From contig NZ_CP109473.1 of NCBI RefSeq assembly GCF_036227405.1, positions 5,208,001 to 5,272,000 of the forward strand: a stretch of 64,000 nt of DNA, in the 5' to 3' direction. Each line of letters begins with the position of its first letter. Within the stretch, counting starts at the first letter, position 1. The stretch is from Streptomyces sp. NBC_01460. GTDB lineage: Bacteria > Actinomycetota > Actinomycetes > Streptomycetales > Streptomycetaceae. The notes beneath the pieces were generated by a model. That model had not been told where the DNA came from, ran no database searches, and saw only the letters and a list, made by a program, of their open reading frames with translations. Shown here in pieces: positions 10,295 to 20,858 of this stretch. The position numbers and the translations under genes were made by a program.

Positions 10295-11845
10295 ATGAAT
10301 ATGCATACAGTCGTGGTGGGGACGTCCGGTACCACCGCCGAGGACGTCATCGCCGTGGCCCGCCGGGGCGCCCGGGTGGAGCTCTCCGCAGCCGCGGTCG
10401 AGGCGCTCGCCGCCGCCCGCGAGACCGTCGAGGCCCTCGCCGCCAAGCCCGAGCCGGTCTACGGCGTCTCCACCGGCTTCGGCGCCCTCGCCAGCCGGCA
10501 CATCGGCCCCGGCCTGCGGGCGCAGCTGCAGCGCAACATCGTCCGGTCGCACGCGGCCGGCATGGGCCCCCACGTCGAGCGCGAGGTCGTCCGGGCGCTG
10601 ATGTTCCTGCGGCTGAAGACGCTGGCCTCCGGCCACACCGGCGTACGCCCCGAGGTCGCGCAGACCATGGCCGACGTGCTCAACGCGGGCATCACCCCCG
10701 TCGTCCACGAATACGGCTCGCTCGGCTGCTCCGGCGACCTCGCCCCGCTCTCGCACTGCGCCCTGACCCTCATGGGCGAGGGCGACGCGGAGGGCCCCGA
10801 CGGCACCGTGCGCCCCGCCGGTGAGCTCCTCGCCGCCCACGGCATCACCCCCGTCGAACTGCGCGAGAAGGAGGGCCTCGCCCTCCTCAACGGCACCGAC
10901 GGCATGCTGGGCATGCTCGTGATGGCCCTGGCGGACCTGGAGAACCTCTACACCGGCGCGGACATCACCGCCGCGCTCTCCCTGGAGGCCCTCCTGGGCA
11001 CGGACCGGGTCCTCGCCCCGGAACTGCACGCCATCCGCCCGCACCCGGGCCAGGGCGCCTCCGCCGCGAACATGCTGCGGGTCCTCGCCGGGTCGGGCCT
11101 CACCGGCCACCATCAGGACGACGCCCCCCGGGTCCAGGACGCCTACTCCGTGCGCTGCGCCCCCCAGGTCAACGGTGCGGGGCGCGACACGCTCGCCCAC
11201 GGGCGGCTCGTCGCCGACCGTGAACTGGCCTCCGCCGTCGACAACCCGGTCGTCCTGAGCGACGGCCGGGTCGAGTCCAACGGCAACTTCCACGGCGCGC
11301 CCGTCGCGTACGTCCTCGACTTCCTGGCGATCGTCGCCGCGGACCTCGGATCGATCACCGAGCGCCGCACGGACCGGCTGCTGGACAAGAACCGCTCGCA
11401 CGGGCTGCCGCCGTTCCTCGCCGACGACGCCGGGGTCGACTCGGGGCTGATGATCGCCCAGTACACGCAGGCGGCCCTGGTCAGCGAGCTGAAGCGGCTC
11501 GCCGTCCCGGCGTCCGTCGACTCGATCCCGTCCTCCGCGATGCAGGAGGACCACGTCTCGATGGGCTGGTCGGCCGCCCGGAAGCTCCGTACGGCCGTCA
11601 CCGGTCTCGCGCGGATCGTGGCGGTGGAGCTGTACGCCGCCACGCGCGCCGTGGAGCTCCGCGCCGCCGAGGGGCTGACCCCCGGGCCCGCGTCGCTCGC
11701 CGTCATCGAGGCGCTGCGGGACGCCGGTGTCCAGGGGCCCGGCCCGGACCGCTTCCTCGCCCCGGACCTGGCCGCCGCCGACGCCTTCGTGCGGGAGGGG
11801 AAGCTGGTCGCGGTGGTGGAGGCGGTGACCGGCCCGCTGGCCTGA
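10295..11845 (+). CDS. hutH: Histidine ammonia-lyase
   Basis: 516 aa. It deaminates L-histidine to urocanate, the first step of histidine catabolism. The sequence is close to what I recall of the S. griseus enzyme. The MIO-forming triad in GSLGCSGDLAPLSH is Cys-Ser-Gly at 145-147 instead of the more usual Ala-Ser-Gly. Other family blocks are VYGVSTGFG (55-63), NGTDGMLGML and SSAMQEDHVSMG. ATG 10295 (MNMHTVVVG) is chosen over the upstream in-frame GTG because the promoter lies between them. The other hut genes are not adjacent, as is usual in Streptomyces. Confidence 0.95.
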   Translation: MNMHTVVVGTSGTTAEDVIAVARRGARVELSAAAVEALAAARETVEALAAKPEPVYGVSTGFGALASRHIGPGLRAQLQRNIVRSHAAGMGPHVEREVVRALMFLRLKTLASGHTGVRPEVAQTMADVLNAGITPVVHEYGSLGCSGDLAPLSHCALTLMGEGDAEGPDGTVRPAGELLAAHGITPVELREKEGLALLNGTDGMLGMLVMALADLENLYTGADITAALSLEALLGTDRVLAPELHAIRPHPGQGASAANMLRVLAGSGLTGHHQDDAPRVQDAYSVRCAPQVNGAGRDTLAHGRLVADRELASAVDNPVVLSDGRVESNGNFHGAPVAYVLDFLAIVAADLGSITERRTDRLLDKNRSHGLPPFLADDAGVDSGLMIAQYTQAALVSELKRLAVPASVDSIPSSAMQEDHVSMGWSAARKLRTAVTGLARIVAVELYAATRAVELRAAEGLTPGPASLAVIEALRDAGVQGPGPDRFLAPDLAAADAFVREGKLVAVVEAVTGPLA

Positions 11846-11853
11846 GTCATGAG

Positions 11854-11889
11854 GGCCGCCGCGTCCCGGTGATACGGGCCGCGGCGGCC
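11854..11889. terminator. Bidirectional terminator between hutH and the LAXTG gene
   Basis: A 15-bp stem with one mismatch and a 6-nt loop lies between two convergent stop codons. It can serve both genes. Confidence 0.8.
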
Positions 11890-11897
11890 GTGCGGCC

Positions 11898-12242
11898 TCA
11901 GACGCCCTGGGCCGTCATGCCGCCCCGGCGTACGGAGTACGCGACGAACCCCGCGCCGACGCAGAGCGACGCCGTCCCACCGATCAGATACGGGGTCGTG
12001 TCGATGCCCGTACCGGTGTCGGCCAGCGTGTCCTGCGAGGTGGGATCCCCCGTGGCCGAGGCCTGCCGGATCCCGGTGGAGGAACCGGTGGAGGTGCCGG
12101 TGAAGGTGCCGGCGGAGGTGCCGGTGGAACCACTCTGCGTGTCCGCCTCGCCGGTCGCGTTGGCGGAGGGGACGAACCAGAGAGCGCAGAGCAGGGTGCC
12201 TGCTGCCGTGGTGGTCAGCAGCGTGCGACGAGCGATGGACAC
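11898..12242 (-). CDS. Small LAXTG cell-wall-anchored secreted protein
   Basis: 114 aa from GTG 12242 with AAGGGG upstream. Features in order: a signal peptide (MSIARRTLLTTTAAG..., cleavage after SANA about residue 29), a Ser/Thr/Gly-rich low-complexity spacer, the sorting motif LADTG at 73-77, a hydrophobic helix at about 84-103 and a basic VRRGG tail. LAXTG is the motif used by class E sortases of Streptomyces, as in the long chaplins, so covalent attachment to peptidoglycan is inferred. No functional domain lies outside the linker, so a spacer or glycosylated wall protein is possible. Confidence 0.75.
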   Translation of the reverse strand: MSIARRTLLTTTAAGTLLCALWFVPSANATGEADTQSGSTGTSAGTFTGTSTGSSTGIRQASATGDPTSQDTLADTGTGIDTTPYLIGGTASLCVGAGFVAYSVRRGGMTAQGV

Positions 12243-12337
12243 AGAATCGATCCCCTTGCGACAACCATCAGTTAGCCCCGTGGGCCGATGCTAAGCAAAG
12301 CAGCGGGTCGGAGGAAAGCCGCGGGTCCGGGGAGCCT

Positions 12338-12350
12338 TACGCTCCGGCGT
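12338..12350 (+). promoter_or_regulatory. Putative leaderless -10 (TACGCT)
   Basis: TACGCT at 12338-12343 ends 7 nt before ATG 12351, the same geometry as at hutH and birA. No convincing -35 or SD is visible. Confidence 0.45.
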
Positions 12351-12752
12351 ATGAGCACTTCGCAGACACCCTCATTTGTTCGGCTTCGCGTGGAGTTGGT
12401 CCTGGAGATCAGCGACGCGGACGCCCTGACCGGAACCGCCCTGGAGAGCATCGCGGCCGATTTCACCGCCTCCGGCGCGGCCGCCGACGAGTCCGCCGAG
12501 GAACGTACGCATGCCGAGGAGACCGTCAGGGAAGACGCAGCGGAAGCCCTCGCCTCGCTGATCGACCCGTTCGATCTGGTCGGCCAGGTGCCCGGGGTCG
12601 AGCTCGCCCAGGCCTCCTGGAGCAGCGAGACGATCGACTACGACCCCGAGGCCGAGGACTGGGCCGCCGGAGAGGACGGGGACGAGGCGTACTACGGGAT
12701 CGAGGACAATGAGACGGACGACGAAGAAGGCGGCGGACATACGGAACGCTGA
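12351..12752 (+). CDS. Acidic cytoplasmic protein, unknown function
   Basis: 133 aa, strongly acidic and Ala/Glu/Asp-rich (SFVRLRVELVLEISDADALTG near the start; DDEEGG at the end). A mixed alpha/beta N-terminal part gives way to an unstructured acidic tail. No signal peptide or transmembrane helix. I do not recognise a family. ATG 12351 is preferred over the upstream in-frame ATG 12288, which would precede the -10. Confidence 0.65.
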   Translation: MSTSQTPSFVRLRVELVLEISDADALTGTALESIAADFTASGAAADESAEERTHAEETVREDAAEALASLIDPFDLVGQVPGVELAQASWSSETIDYDPEAEDWAAGEDGDEAYYGIEDNETDDEEGGGHTER

Positions 12753-12933
12753 CGCCCGCGGGACGCTCCTCACAGGTGGCGGGAACCGCCGCGGTCCCGG
12801 GTGCGTCGATGAGTGGTGTTCCCCACATCTCCGGTGGATGTGGAACGGAAGACCCGGCCACGGTGTTCTTGGAACATTGACGGGGCATCGCCGTCGGGCG
12901 ACCCTGTCCGGGGATCTTGGGGAATCGGCAACG

Positions 12934-14202
12934 ATGGAGAAGCGTGTGATCACGGACAGCAAGCGGCGCAAGGGCCTCATGGCCGCGTCCGCACTGCTCG
13001 GCGGTGTACTGGTGCTTTCGGCCTGCAGCGACGACGGCGGAAGCACCGGCGCGAGCGCCGACAGCTCGAAGACGTCACAGGCGCAGGTCGACGAGGCCGC
13101 GGCCAAGGACACCTCCGAGGCGCAGATAACGATCGCGCCGAAGAACGGGGCGACCAACGCGAGCATCAACAACGCCGCGATGGTCACCGTCGCGAAGGGC
13201 AAGCTGACCGAGGTCACCATGACCACGGCCGAAGGCGACGCCGTCGAGGGCTCCCTCGCCGCCGACGGGTCCAGCTGGAAGCCCGGCGGCCAGCTCGAGC
13301 GCTCGACGACGTACAAGATCAGCGCCACGGCGACCGACTCCAAGGACCGTGAGGCGCACGCCAACAGCTCCTTCACCACGGTCTCGCCCGAGAACAGCTT
13401 CATCGGGAACTTCACGCCCGAGGACGGTTCCACCGTCGGCGTCGGCATGCCGGTCTCGATCAACTTCAACAAGGCGATCACCAACAAGAAGGCCGTCCAG
13501 GACGGCATCAAGGTGACGTCGAGCAGCGGCCAGGAAGTCGTCGGCCACTGGTTCAACAACCAGCGCCTGGACCTGCGCCCCGAGGACTACTGGCAGGGCG
13601 GCTCCACCGTCACGCTGAAGCTGGCCCTCGACGGCGTCGAGGGCGCCGACGGCGTCGTCGGTGTGCAGCAGAAGACGGTCACCTTCAAGGTCGGCCGCAA
13701 CCAGGTCTCGACCGTGGACGCCAAGTCGCACACCATGACGGTCACCCGGGACGGCAAGACCGTGAAGACCATCCCGATCTCCGCCGGCTCCGCCGACAAC
13801 CCGACGTACAACGGCCAGATGGTGATCTCCGAGAAATTCAAGGAGACCCGCATGGACGGTTCGACGGTCGGCTTCACGGACGACGACGGCAAGGGCGAGT
13901 ACGACATCAAGGACGTCCCGCACGCCATGCGGCTGTCCACGTCGGGCACGTTCATCCACGGCAACTACTGGGGCGCCAAGTCGATCTTCGGCAGCGCGAA
14001 CACCAGCCACGGCTGTGTCGGCCTGTCCGACACGAAGGGCGCCGGTGACTCCGGCACCCCTGCCGCCTGGCTGTACGACAACTCCCTGATCGGCGACGTG
14101 GTCGTGGTCACGAACTCCCCGGACAAGACCATCGCCCCCGACAACGGCCTCAACGGCTGGAACATGAACTGGTCGGAGTGGACGGCGGGTTCCGCCGCCT
14201 GA
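12934..14202 (+). CDS. L,D-transpeptidase lipoprotein with Ig-like domains
   Basis: 422 aa. It forms 3-3 cross-links in peptidoglycan or attaches proteins to it, on the outer face of the membrane. A basic N-region, hydrophobic core and lipobox LSAC give lipidated Cys 31. Two immunoglobulin-like domains span about residues 60-275, including TVSPENSFIGNFTPEDGSTV. A YkuD catalytic domain follows with FIHGNYWG and SHGCVGLS, the nucleophile being Cys 361. GTG 12946 is an alternative start with a better-spaced GGAG. The architecture matches the actinobacterial Ldt class with tandem Ig domains. Confidence 0.92.
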   Translation: MEKRVITDSKRRKGLMAASALLGGVLVLSACSDDGGSTGASADSSKTSQAQVDEAAAKDTSEAQITIAPKNGATNASINNAAMVTVAKGKLTEVTMTTAEGDAVEGSLAADGSSWKPGGQLERSTTYKISATATDSKDREAHANSSFTTVSPENSFIGNFTPEDGSTVGVGMPVSINFNKAITNKKAVQDGIKVTSSSGQEVVGHWFNNQRLDLRPEDYWQGGSTVTLKLALDGVEGADGVVGVQQKTVTFKVGRNQVSTVDAKSHTMTVTRDGKTVKTIPISAGSADNPTYNGQMVISEKFKETRMDGSTVGFTDDDGKGEYDIKDVPHAMRLSTSGTFIHGNYWGAKSIFGSANTSHGCVGLSDTKGAGDSGTPAAWLYDNSLIGDVVVVTNSPDKTIAPDNGLNGWNMNWSEWTAGSAA

Positions 14203-14221
14203 TCCCCGCCCTTTCCCCCTC

Positions 14222-14265
14222 CGAAGGCGGCGGCACCCGGATTCCCCCGGGTGCCGCCGCCTTCG
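14222..14265 (+). terminator. Strong terminator hairpin after the L,D-transpeptidase
   Basis: Perfect 19-bp GC-rich stem with a 6-nt loop, starting 20 nt past the stop codon. Confidence 0.9.
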
Positions 14266-14335
14266 GCGTGTGCGGGGCGCCAGGGTTCTCATGCGGCTCT
14301 CATCGGGCCCTTAACTCCTCATCACACCCGGTCCA

Positions 14336-14347
14336 TAGCTTCACGCC
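14336..14347 (+). promoter_or_regulatory. Putative leaderless -10 (TAGCTT)
   Basis: TAGCTT at 14336-14341 ends 6 nt before ATG 14348. No SD precedes the ATG. Confidence 0.45.
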
Positions 14348-15832
14348 ATGTTCTTCACCTACCTCCGGCGCGAGCTGCGCCGCCGCAGAAAGGCGGCGCT
14401 CGTCGTCGCCTCGGGGCTCGCCCTCGGCATTGCGCTCGTCATCATCGTCAGCTCCGTCTCCTCGGGCATGAGCAAGGCCCAGGACAAGGTCCTCGAATCG
14501 CTGTACGGCCTCGGCACGGACATGACGGTGACCAAGGCCGCCGCCGCCCAGGGCTCGGGAGGCACCGAACGTCCCCGGTTCGAGTTCGACGCCAAGGACG
14601 ACGAGGACGCGACCCAGAGCACGGACCGGGTCATGGTCCAGGGCTTCCAGACGCTGGCCTCCAGCACCGTCGGCAAGGTGGGCGAGCAGGACGGCGTCGC
14701 GGACGCCGTCGGCGGACTGAGCCTGACGGTCATGAAGGTCGACGGGCAGTTCAAGCGCGGCGAGTTCAAGCAGGACGAGAGCTCGGGGCAGAGCGGGCAG
14801 GGCGGCCCGGGCGGCGGCCAGGGCGGCAGCGGCCAGCCGCAGGGCCGGGTCGAGGGCGGCGGAGCCTCCTTCGACGTCAACTCCTTCACCGTCTACGGCA
14901 CCGACGTCACCCAGCAGGACCTCGGCCCGCTGACCTCCTCCAAGATCACCAAGGGCCGTACGTTCAAGGCGGCCGAGACGGACGCCAAGGTCGCGGTCGT
15001 CGACTCCGCCTACGCCAAGGAGAAGTCGCTCGCGGTCGACAAGACCGTGACCATCTCCGGCACCGCTTACACGATCGTGGGCGTCTCCACGGCCGACAGC
15101 GGTGACGCGGCCGCCAACGTCTACATCCCGCTGAAGCAGGCGCAGACCGTCGCCGACTCCAAGGACAAGGTCACCACGGTCTACGTGAAGGCCGCGGACT
15201 CCCAGCAGATCGACACCGTCAAGGCCGCCATCCAGAAGAACATCTCGGGCACGACGGTCACCACCTCCGCCGACCTCGCCGACACGGTCTCCGGCTCCCT
15301 CTCCACCGCCTCCGACCTGGCCTCCAGCGTCGGCAAGTGGCTCTCCATCGCCGTCCTGGCCGCCGCGTTCCTCGTCGCCGGACTGCTCACCTCCTCCGCC
15401 GTCAGCCGCCGCGTGCGGGAGTTCGGCACCCTCAAGGCCCTCGGCTGGAAGAGCGGGCGCGTCACCCGCCAGGTCGTCGGCGAAGCCCTCGTCAACGGCC
15501 TGATGGGCGGTGTCCTCGGCATCGCCGTCGGCCTCGCCGGCGCCTACGCCGTGACGGCCGTCAGCCCCACCCTCAGCGCCCAGCTCGGCTCCACCGGCGG
15601 AGGCGGCGGCATGGGAGGCGGCGGCATGGGCGGCGGCCCGATGGGCGGCGGCGGCCCCGGCCGGCAGACCGCGTCCAAGACCCTCGACATCGCGCTGACC
15701 GCCCCGGTCTCCCTCACCACGATCCTCGTCGCCGTCGGCCTGGCCGTGGCGGGCGGACTGATCGCGGGAGCCTTCGGCGGCTGGCGGGCATCGCGGCTGC
15801 GGCCGGCCGACGCGCTGCGCCGCGTCGCGTAA
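14348..15832 (+). CDS. ABC transporter permease, MacB/FtsX type
   Basis: 494 aa with the MacB-like layout. Transmembrane helix 1 is at about 18-38. A large extracytoplasmic MacB_PCD domain, about 45-325, carries a Gly/Gln-rich insert at about 148-176. Three C-terminal helices lie at about 332-357, 380-402 and 455-478. Between the last two is a striking Gly/Met-rich loop (GGGGGMGGGGMGGGPMGGGG) at about 416-435. MacB-type systems act as mechanotransducers or exporters and do not import. The ATPase partner follows 46 bp downstream. Confidence 0.87.
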   Translation: MFFTYLRRELRRRRKAALVVASGLALGIALVIIVSSVSSGMSKAQDKVLESLYGLGTDMTVTKAAAAQGSGGTERPRFEFDAKDDEDATQSTDRVMVQGFQTLASSTVGKVGEQDGVADAVGGLSLTVMKVDGQFKRGEFKQDESSGQSGQGGPGGGQGGSGQPQGRVEGGGASFDVNSFTVYGTDVTQQDLGPLTSSKITKGRTFKAAETDAKVAVVDSAYAKEKSLAVDKTVTISGTAYTIVGVSTADSGDAAANVYIPLKQAQTVADSKDKVTTVYVKAADSQQIDTVKAAIQKNISGTTVTTSADLADTVSGSLSTASDLASSVGKWLSIAVLAAAFLVAGLLTSSAVSRRVREFGTLKALGWKSGRVTRQVVGEALVNGLMGGVLGIAVGLAGAYAVTAVSPTLSAQLGSTGGGGGMGGGGMGGGPMGGGGPGRQTASKTLDIALTAPVSLTTILVAVGLAVAGGLIAGAFGGWRASRLRPADALRRVA

Positions 15833-15878
15833 CACCGCCCCGCCCCACCCCTCCCGTACGTACAGCAGGAGTCCACAC

Positions 15879-16562
15879 GTGTACCAGCTCAAGGGCGTCA
15901 CCAAGCGCTACATGCGCGGCAAGAACCCCGTCGACGCGCTCGCCGGCGTCGATCTGACCATCGAGGACGGCGGACGGCTCGTCATCCAGGGGCCGACCGG
16001 CGGAGGCAAGTCCACGCTCCTCCAGATGCTCGGCGGGCTGGACCGGCCGACCTCCGGCACCATCGAGCTCGACGGCGTCGACCTGGCCAGGCTCCCCGAG
16101 TCCCGGCTGACCAAGGTCCGGGCCGAGTCCATCGGATTCGTCTTCCAGAGCTTCAACCTGATCCCGACGCTCACCGCCCAGGAGAACGTCGAGACGGCGC
16201 TCGTCCCCCTCGGTATCGGAGCGAAGGCCCGTCGCGAACGGGCGGCGGAGGCCCTGGAGTCGGTGGGCCTCGGCGACCGGCCCACCCACCTGCCGAGCGA
16301 GATGTCCGGCGGCCAGCAGCAGCGTGTCGCGATCGCCAGGGCCCTGGTGAAGCGGCCGAAGGTGCTGCTCGCCGACGAACCGACCGGCAACCTCGACGAG
16401 TCCATGCGCGACGAGATCATGGAACTGCTCGACGGACTGTGGAAGGAGCACGGACTGACCTTCGTGATGGTCACCCACGACAGCTCCCTCGCCCGCAAGG
16501 CACCCCGGGTGGCGACCATCCGCAAGGGGAAGGTCACGGTGACGGAGAACGCGGCGGCCTGA
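15879..16562 (+). CDS. ABC transporter ATP-binding protein, MacB/LolD type
   Basis: 227 aa from GTG 15879. Walker A is GPTGGGKST at about 39-47, the Q-loop is FVFQSFNLIPTLT, the signature is MSGGQQQR at about 142-149 and Walker B is VLLADEPTGNLD. The DEPTGNLDE ending is typical of the MacB/LolD/FtsE subfamily, matching the neighbouring FtsX-like permease. Likely co-transcribed with it. The substrate is unknown. Confidence 0.92.
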   Translation: MYQLKGVTKRYMRGKNPVDALAGVDLTIEDGGRLVIQGPTGGGKSTLLQMLGGLDRPTSGTIELDGVDLARLPESRLTKVRAESIGFVFQSFNLIPTLTAQENVETALVPLGIGAKARRERAAEALESVGLGDRPTHLPSEMSGGQQQRVAIARALVKRPKVLLADEPTGNLDESMRDEIMELLDGLWKEHGLTFVMVTHDSSLARKAPRVATIRKGKVTVTENAAA

Positions 16563-16574
16563 ATCCGCGGCGGC

Positions 16575-18227
<1,653 letters not shown>

Positions 18228-18237
18228 CGGTGCCGCA

Positions 18238-18268
18238 GCGCGGGGGCCGGTGCTCGCCGCCCCCGCGC
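18238..18268. terminator. Bidirectional terminator gdhA / YrdB gene
   Basis: Perfect 10-bp GC stem with an 11-nt loop between convergent genes. Confidence 0.75.
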
Positions 18269-18294
18269 CGCGTCCCGAGCGCCTCCGGCAGGCG

Positions 18295-18669
18295 CTACCG
18301 GCGCCGGTGGTACTCCGCGCAGCCCGTGTTCACCACCGTCACCGCGGCCAGGACCACGGCCGCCACCGGGTGCCCCGTCCCGTACACCGCCGCCGCGCCG
18401 CCGCCGAGGACCACGGTCTTCACGGCCAGTACGCCCGCGAGCGGCAGCGGGAACCGGGCGCGGGGTGCGGCGAGCAGGCCCCACAGCACGACGGCCGCCG
18501 CGGGTGCCCCGATCCCGAGCGCCACCGACGCCGCCACACCCTCCGGGGCCGTGAAGCCCCACCGGGCCAGGGCGCCGATCGCGACCAGTTCCAGGACGAA
18601 CGCGAGCACCTCGTTCGCGGCGAACCAGGGGCGGTCCCACGGGACGGAGCCATGGTCGTCTGCCGTCAT
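18295..18669 (-). CDS. YrdB/DUF2568 family membrane protein
   Basis: 124 aa with four predicted transmembrane helices (about 17-38, 45-67, 76-99 and 102-116) and an N-terminal ...WDRPWFAANEVLAFVLEL typical of DUF2568/YrdB proteins. The function of the family is unknown. GAGAGGA precedes ATG 18669. It follows the sigma-beta-helix gene on the same strand by about 26 bp, so it may be co-transcribed with it. Confidence 0.75.
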   Translation of the reverse strand: MTADDHGSVPWDRPWFAANEVLAFVLELVAIGALARWGFTAPEGVAASVALGIGAPAAAVVLWGLLAAPRARFPLPLAGVLAVKTVVLGGGAAAVYGTGHPVAAVVLAAVTVVNTGCAEYHRRR

Positions 18670-18695
18670 ACGGAGTCCTCTCGTGCCGGCGCCCC

Positions 18696-20858
18696 TCAGG
18701 ATGTCTCACCCACGGGCGTCATACGGGCGCCCGGCGCGGTGCCGGACGGGGTCAGGAAGGCGGTCCGGGGCAGGGTGGCGTCCACCGCGCGCCCGGCCTC
18801 GGCGGTGGACGGGTCGGTGGTGGTGAACTCCGTCGCGCCGCCGCCCCCGTCCCAGCTGTTGCCGTCGGACCGGGAGGCGTCCGAGAGCACCGTGTCCTTC
18901 CCGTCGCCGCTGTCCACCGCCGCGTTGGAGCTCAGCACGGCGGCGGCGGTGGCCAGGTAGAAGCCCGTGCCGTTGCGGAAGGCGGTGTTACGGGTCAGAC
19001 GGATCGCGCCCGGGTTCCCCTCGTCGTTGAAGCCGAGCCCCGCGTTGTCCCAGGCCGCGTCGTCGGTGAGCACATGGGCGACGGAGGCGGAGGTGTGGCC
19101 GCCGCCGAGGGTGAAACCGTTGCCGTTGCGGTAGGACCAGGAGCCGCTCACCGTCACCGGGCTGGTGAAGCCGCCGAGATCGATCCCGTCGGCCCCGTTG
19201 CCGAACGCGCGGCAGCCGCGGATCGTGTTCCCGCCGCCCGAGCCGAACTTGACCGCCAGGCCGACCCCGCCGGCCGGCCCGGGGCCGTTGGCGTAGAAGT
19301 CGCTGTCCAGCACGGTGTTGCCCTCCGTGCCGGCGTCGCGCAGGGTGAGCCCGGACTCCGCGTTGTCGTGCAGGGACAGACCGCGGAAGACGGTGTCCCG
19401 GCAGCCCCGGCAGACGTACGCGTGACTCGCCGAGCCGCGGATCTCCAGCCCCTGCACCGTCCAGTGGTCCGCCTGCTGGGTGACCGCCCAGGTCGTGGCC
19501 GGCAGCCCGGAGGCGTCGATGACCGGCTGCTCCCCCTGGTAGTTGCTGAGCGTGATCCTTCTGCCCGCCGTGCCGTCGGTGGTGAGGGACGCCCCCTCGG
19601 CGGGGCGGTAGGTGCCGCCGCGCATCGCGATCACCTGCCCGGGGCGGACCGCGGACACCGCCTTGCCGAGGGTCGCGTACGGGCGGGCGCGGCTGCCGTC
19701 CCCGTCGTCCGATCCGTCGGGCGCGAGATAGATGTCCGCCCCGGTCACGCCGATCGCCGCACCCGCCCGCCGCACGACGGCGGCCTCCGGGGACGGGACG
19801 GCGGACGGCGAGGCCGAGGCGGCAGGCGTCCGGGAGGGCGGGGCGGACACCGTCGGCACCGGCTGCGCGGGGCGGCTCGCGGCGGGCGGCGCCGCGCGCG
19901 GGGAGGGGGCGGGGGAGTGCCACACGGGGTAGGTCAGCCCACCGACGACGACGGCGAGCACGGCGGCCGACGCCGTGACCGACGTGGCCGTGACATGGTG
20001 CAGGAGGTCGCGGATCCCGCCGGTGGCCGACTGCCCGAGCAGCGACGACGCCTCCACGGTGTGACGTACCCCGTCCGCCAGCCCTCCGGGCACCGGCAGC
20101 AGGCCGAGCCCGGGCAGCAGCTTCTCCGGGGCGACCAGGCCGGCCCCCCGCGCACCGCACTGCGGGCAGCCGCGGACATGACGGGTCAGCCGCTTGCGCC
20201 AGAGCGCGCCCGTGCCGCCGTCCCAGCCGTGCGCGGCATCGGCCAGCCCCGGGCAGCGGGGATCGGCCGCCAGGGCGCCGACGACCGTACGGGCCTCCTC
20301 CAGCCGCAGCTTCATGCGCCGCACCCGGACCGCGGTGTGCCGGGCGCTCAGCCCGAGGGCGCCGGCCACGTCGGCCCGGCCGATACGCCCGGACTCCTCC
20401 TCCCACCACAGGGCGAGCAGGCGCCGGTCGTCGGCGTCCAGCCATCGGGCGGCACGCGCCAGGTCGCGGCGCTGGCCGGTGAGTTCGAGCTCGGCGACGG
20501 TGCGCTCGGCGAAGTCGGTGAGGGGGTCGGCGACCTCCTCCACCTCGTGTCCGCGGAACCGGTCGCGGGCCGTGCGCCGCTGGTGCTGCTGGATCTCCCG
20601 GTAGGCGATGGACACCGCCCACGAGCGGAACCGCTCGGGCTCGCGCAGGGACGGCAGCCCGCGGACGATCCGCAGCATCACCTCCTGCACCAGGTCGTCC
20701 ACGTCGGTATGGCCGTTGAGGGCCCGCCCGACGATCCCGTATACCAACGGCAGGTGCGCGGAGAGCAGTTCCTCCAGGGCGGCCGTGTCGCCGCGACGGG
20801 CCTCACCCACCAGCACCGCGGTGTCGCGCACCGCGCGGCCGGTCCCGCTGTCCGTCAT
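18696..20858 (-). CDS. Sigma factor-transmembrane-beta-helix (pectate-lyase-like) fusion
   Basis: 720 aa from ATG 20858 (GAGGAG 10 nt upstream; the in-frame GTG at 20876 would swallow this SD). Order of parts: ECF-type sigma region 2 (about 25-95, with VDDLVQEVMLRI), region 4 (about 140-190), a zinc-binding-like H-x3-C-x2-C at 227-234, a single transmembrane helix at about 291-312, a Pro/Ala/Ser linker, then a right-handed parallel beta-helix from about residue 371 to the end that resembles PL9 pectate lyases (YLAPDGSDDGDGS, MRGGTYRP, GLAVKFGSGGGNTI). Where PL9 enzymes have a D-D-G-x-D calcium motif, the sequence reads A-D-G-I-D. ECF factors with membrane-anchored carbohydrate-binding tails are known. 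The divergent neighbours are pectin-degrading enzymes, so pectin sensing is inferred. Confidence 0.85.
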   Translation of the reverse strand: MTDSGTGRAVRDTAVLVGEARRGDTAALEELLSAHLPLVYGIVGRALNGHTDVDDLVQEVMLRIVRGLPSLREPERFRSWAVSIAYREIQQHQRRTARDRFRGHEVEEVADPLTDFAERTVAELELTGQRRDLARAARWLDADDRRLLALWWEEESGRIGRADVAGALGLSARHTAVRVRRMKLRLEEARTVVGALAADPRCPGLADAAHGWDGGTGALWRKRLTRHVRGCPQCGARGAGLVAPEKLLPGLGLLPVPGGLADGVRHTVEASSLLGQSATGGIRDLLHHVTATSVTASAAVLAVVVGGLTYPVWHSPAPSPRAAPPAASRPAQPVPTVSAPPSRTPAASASPSAVPSPEAAVVRRAGAAIGVTGADIYLAPDGSDDGDGSRARPYATLGKAVSAVRPGQVIAMRGGTYRPAEGASLTTDGTAGRRITLSNYQGEQPVIDASGLPATTWAVTQQADHWTVQGLEIRGSASHAYVCRGCRDTVFRGLSLHDNAESGLTLRDAGTEGNTVLDSDFYANGPGPAGGVGLAVKFGSGGGNTIRGCRAFGNGADGIDLGGFTSPVTVSGSWSYRNGNGFTLGGGHTSASVAHVLTDDAAWDNAGLGFNDEGNPGAIRLTRNTAFRNGTGFYLATAAAVLSSNAAVDSGDGKDTVLSDASRSDGNSWDGGGGATEFTTTDPSTAEAGRAVDATLPRTAFLTPSGTAPGARMTPVGETS

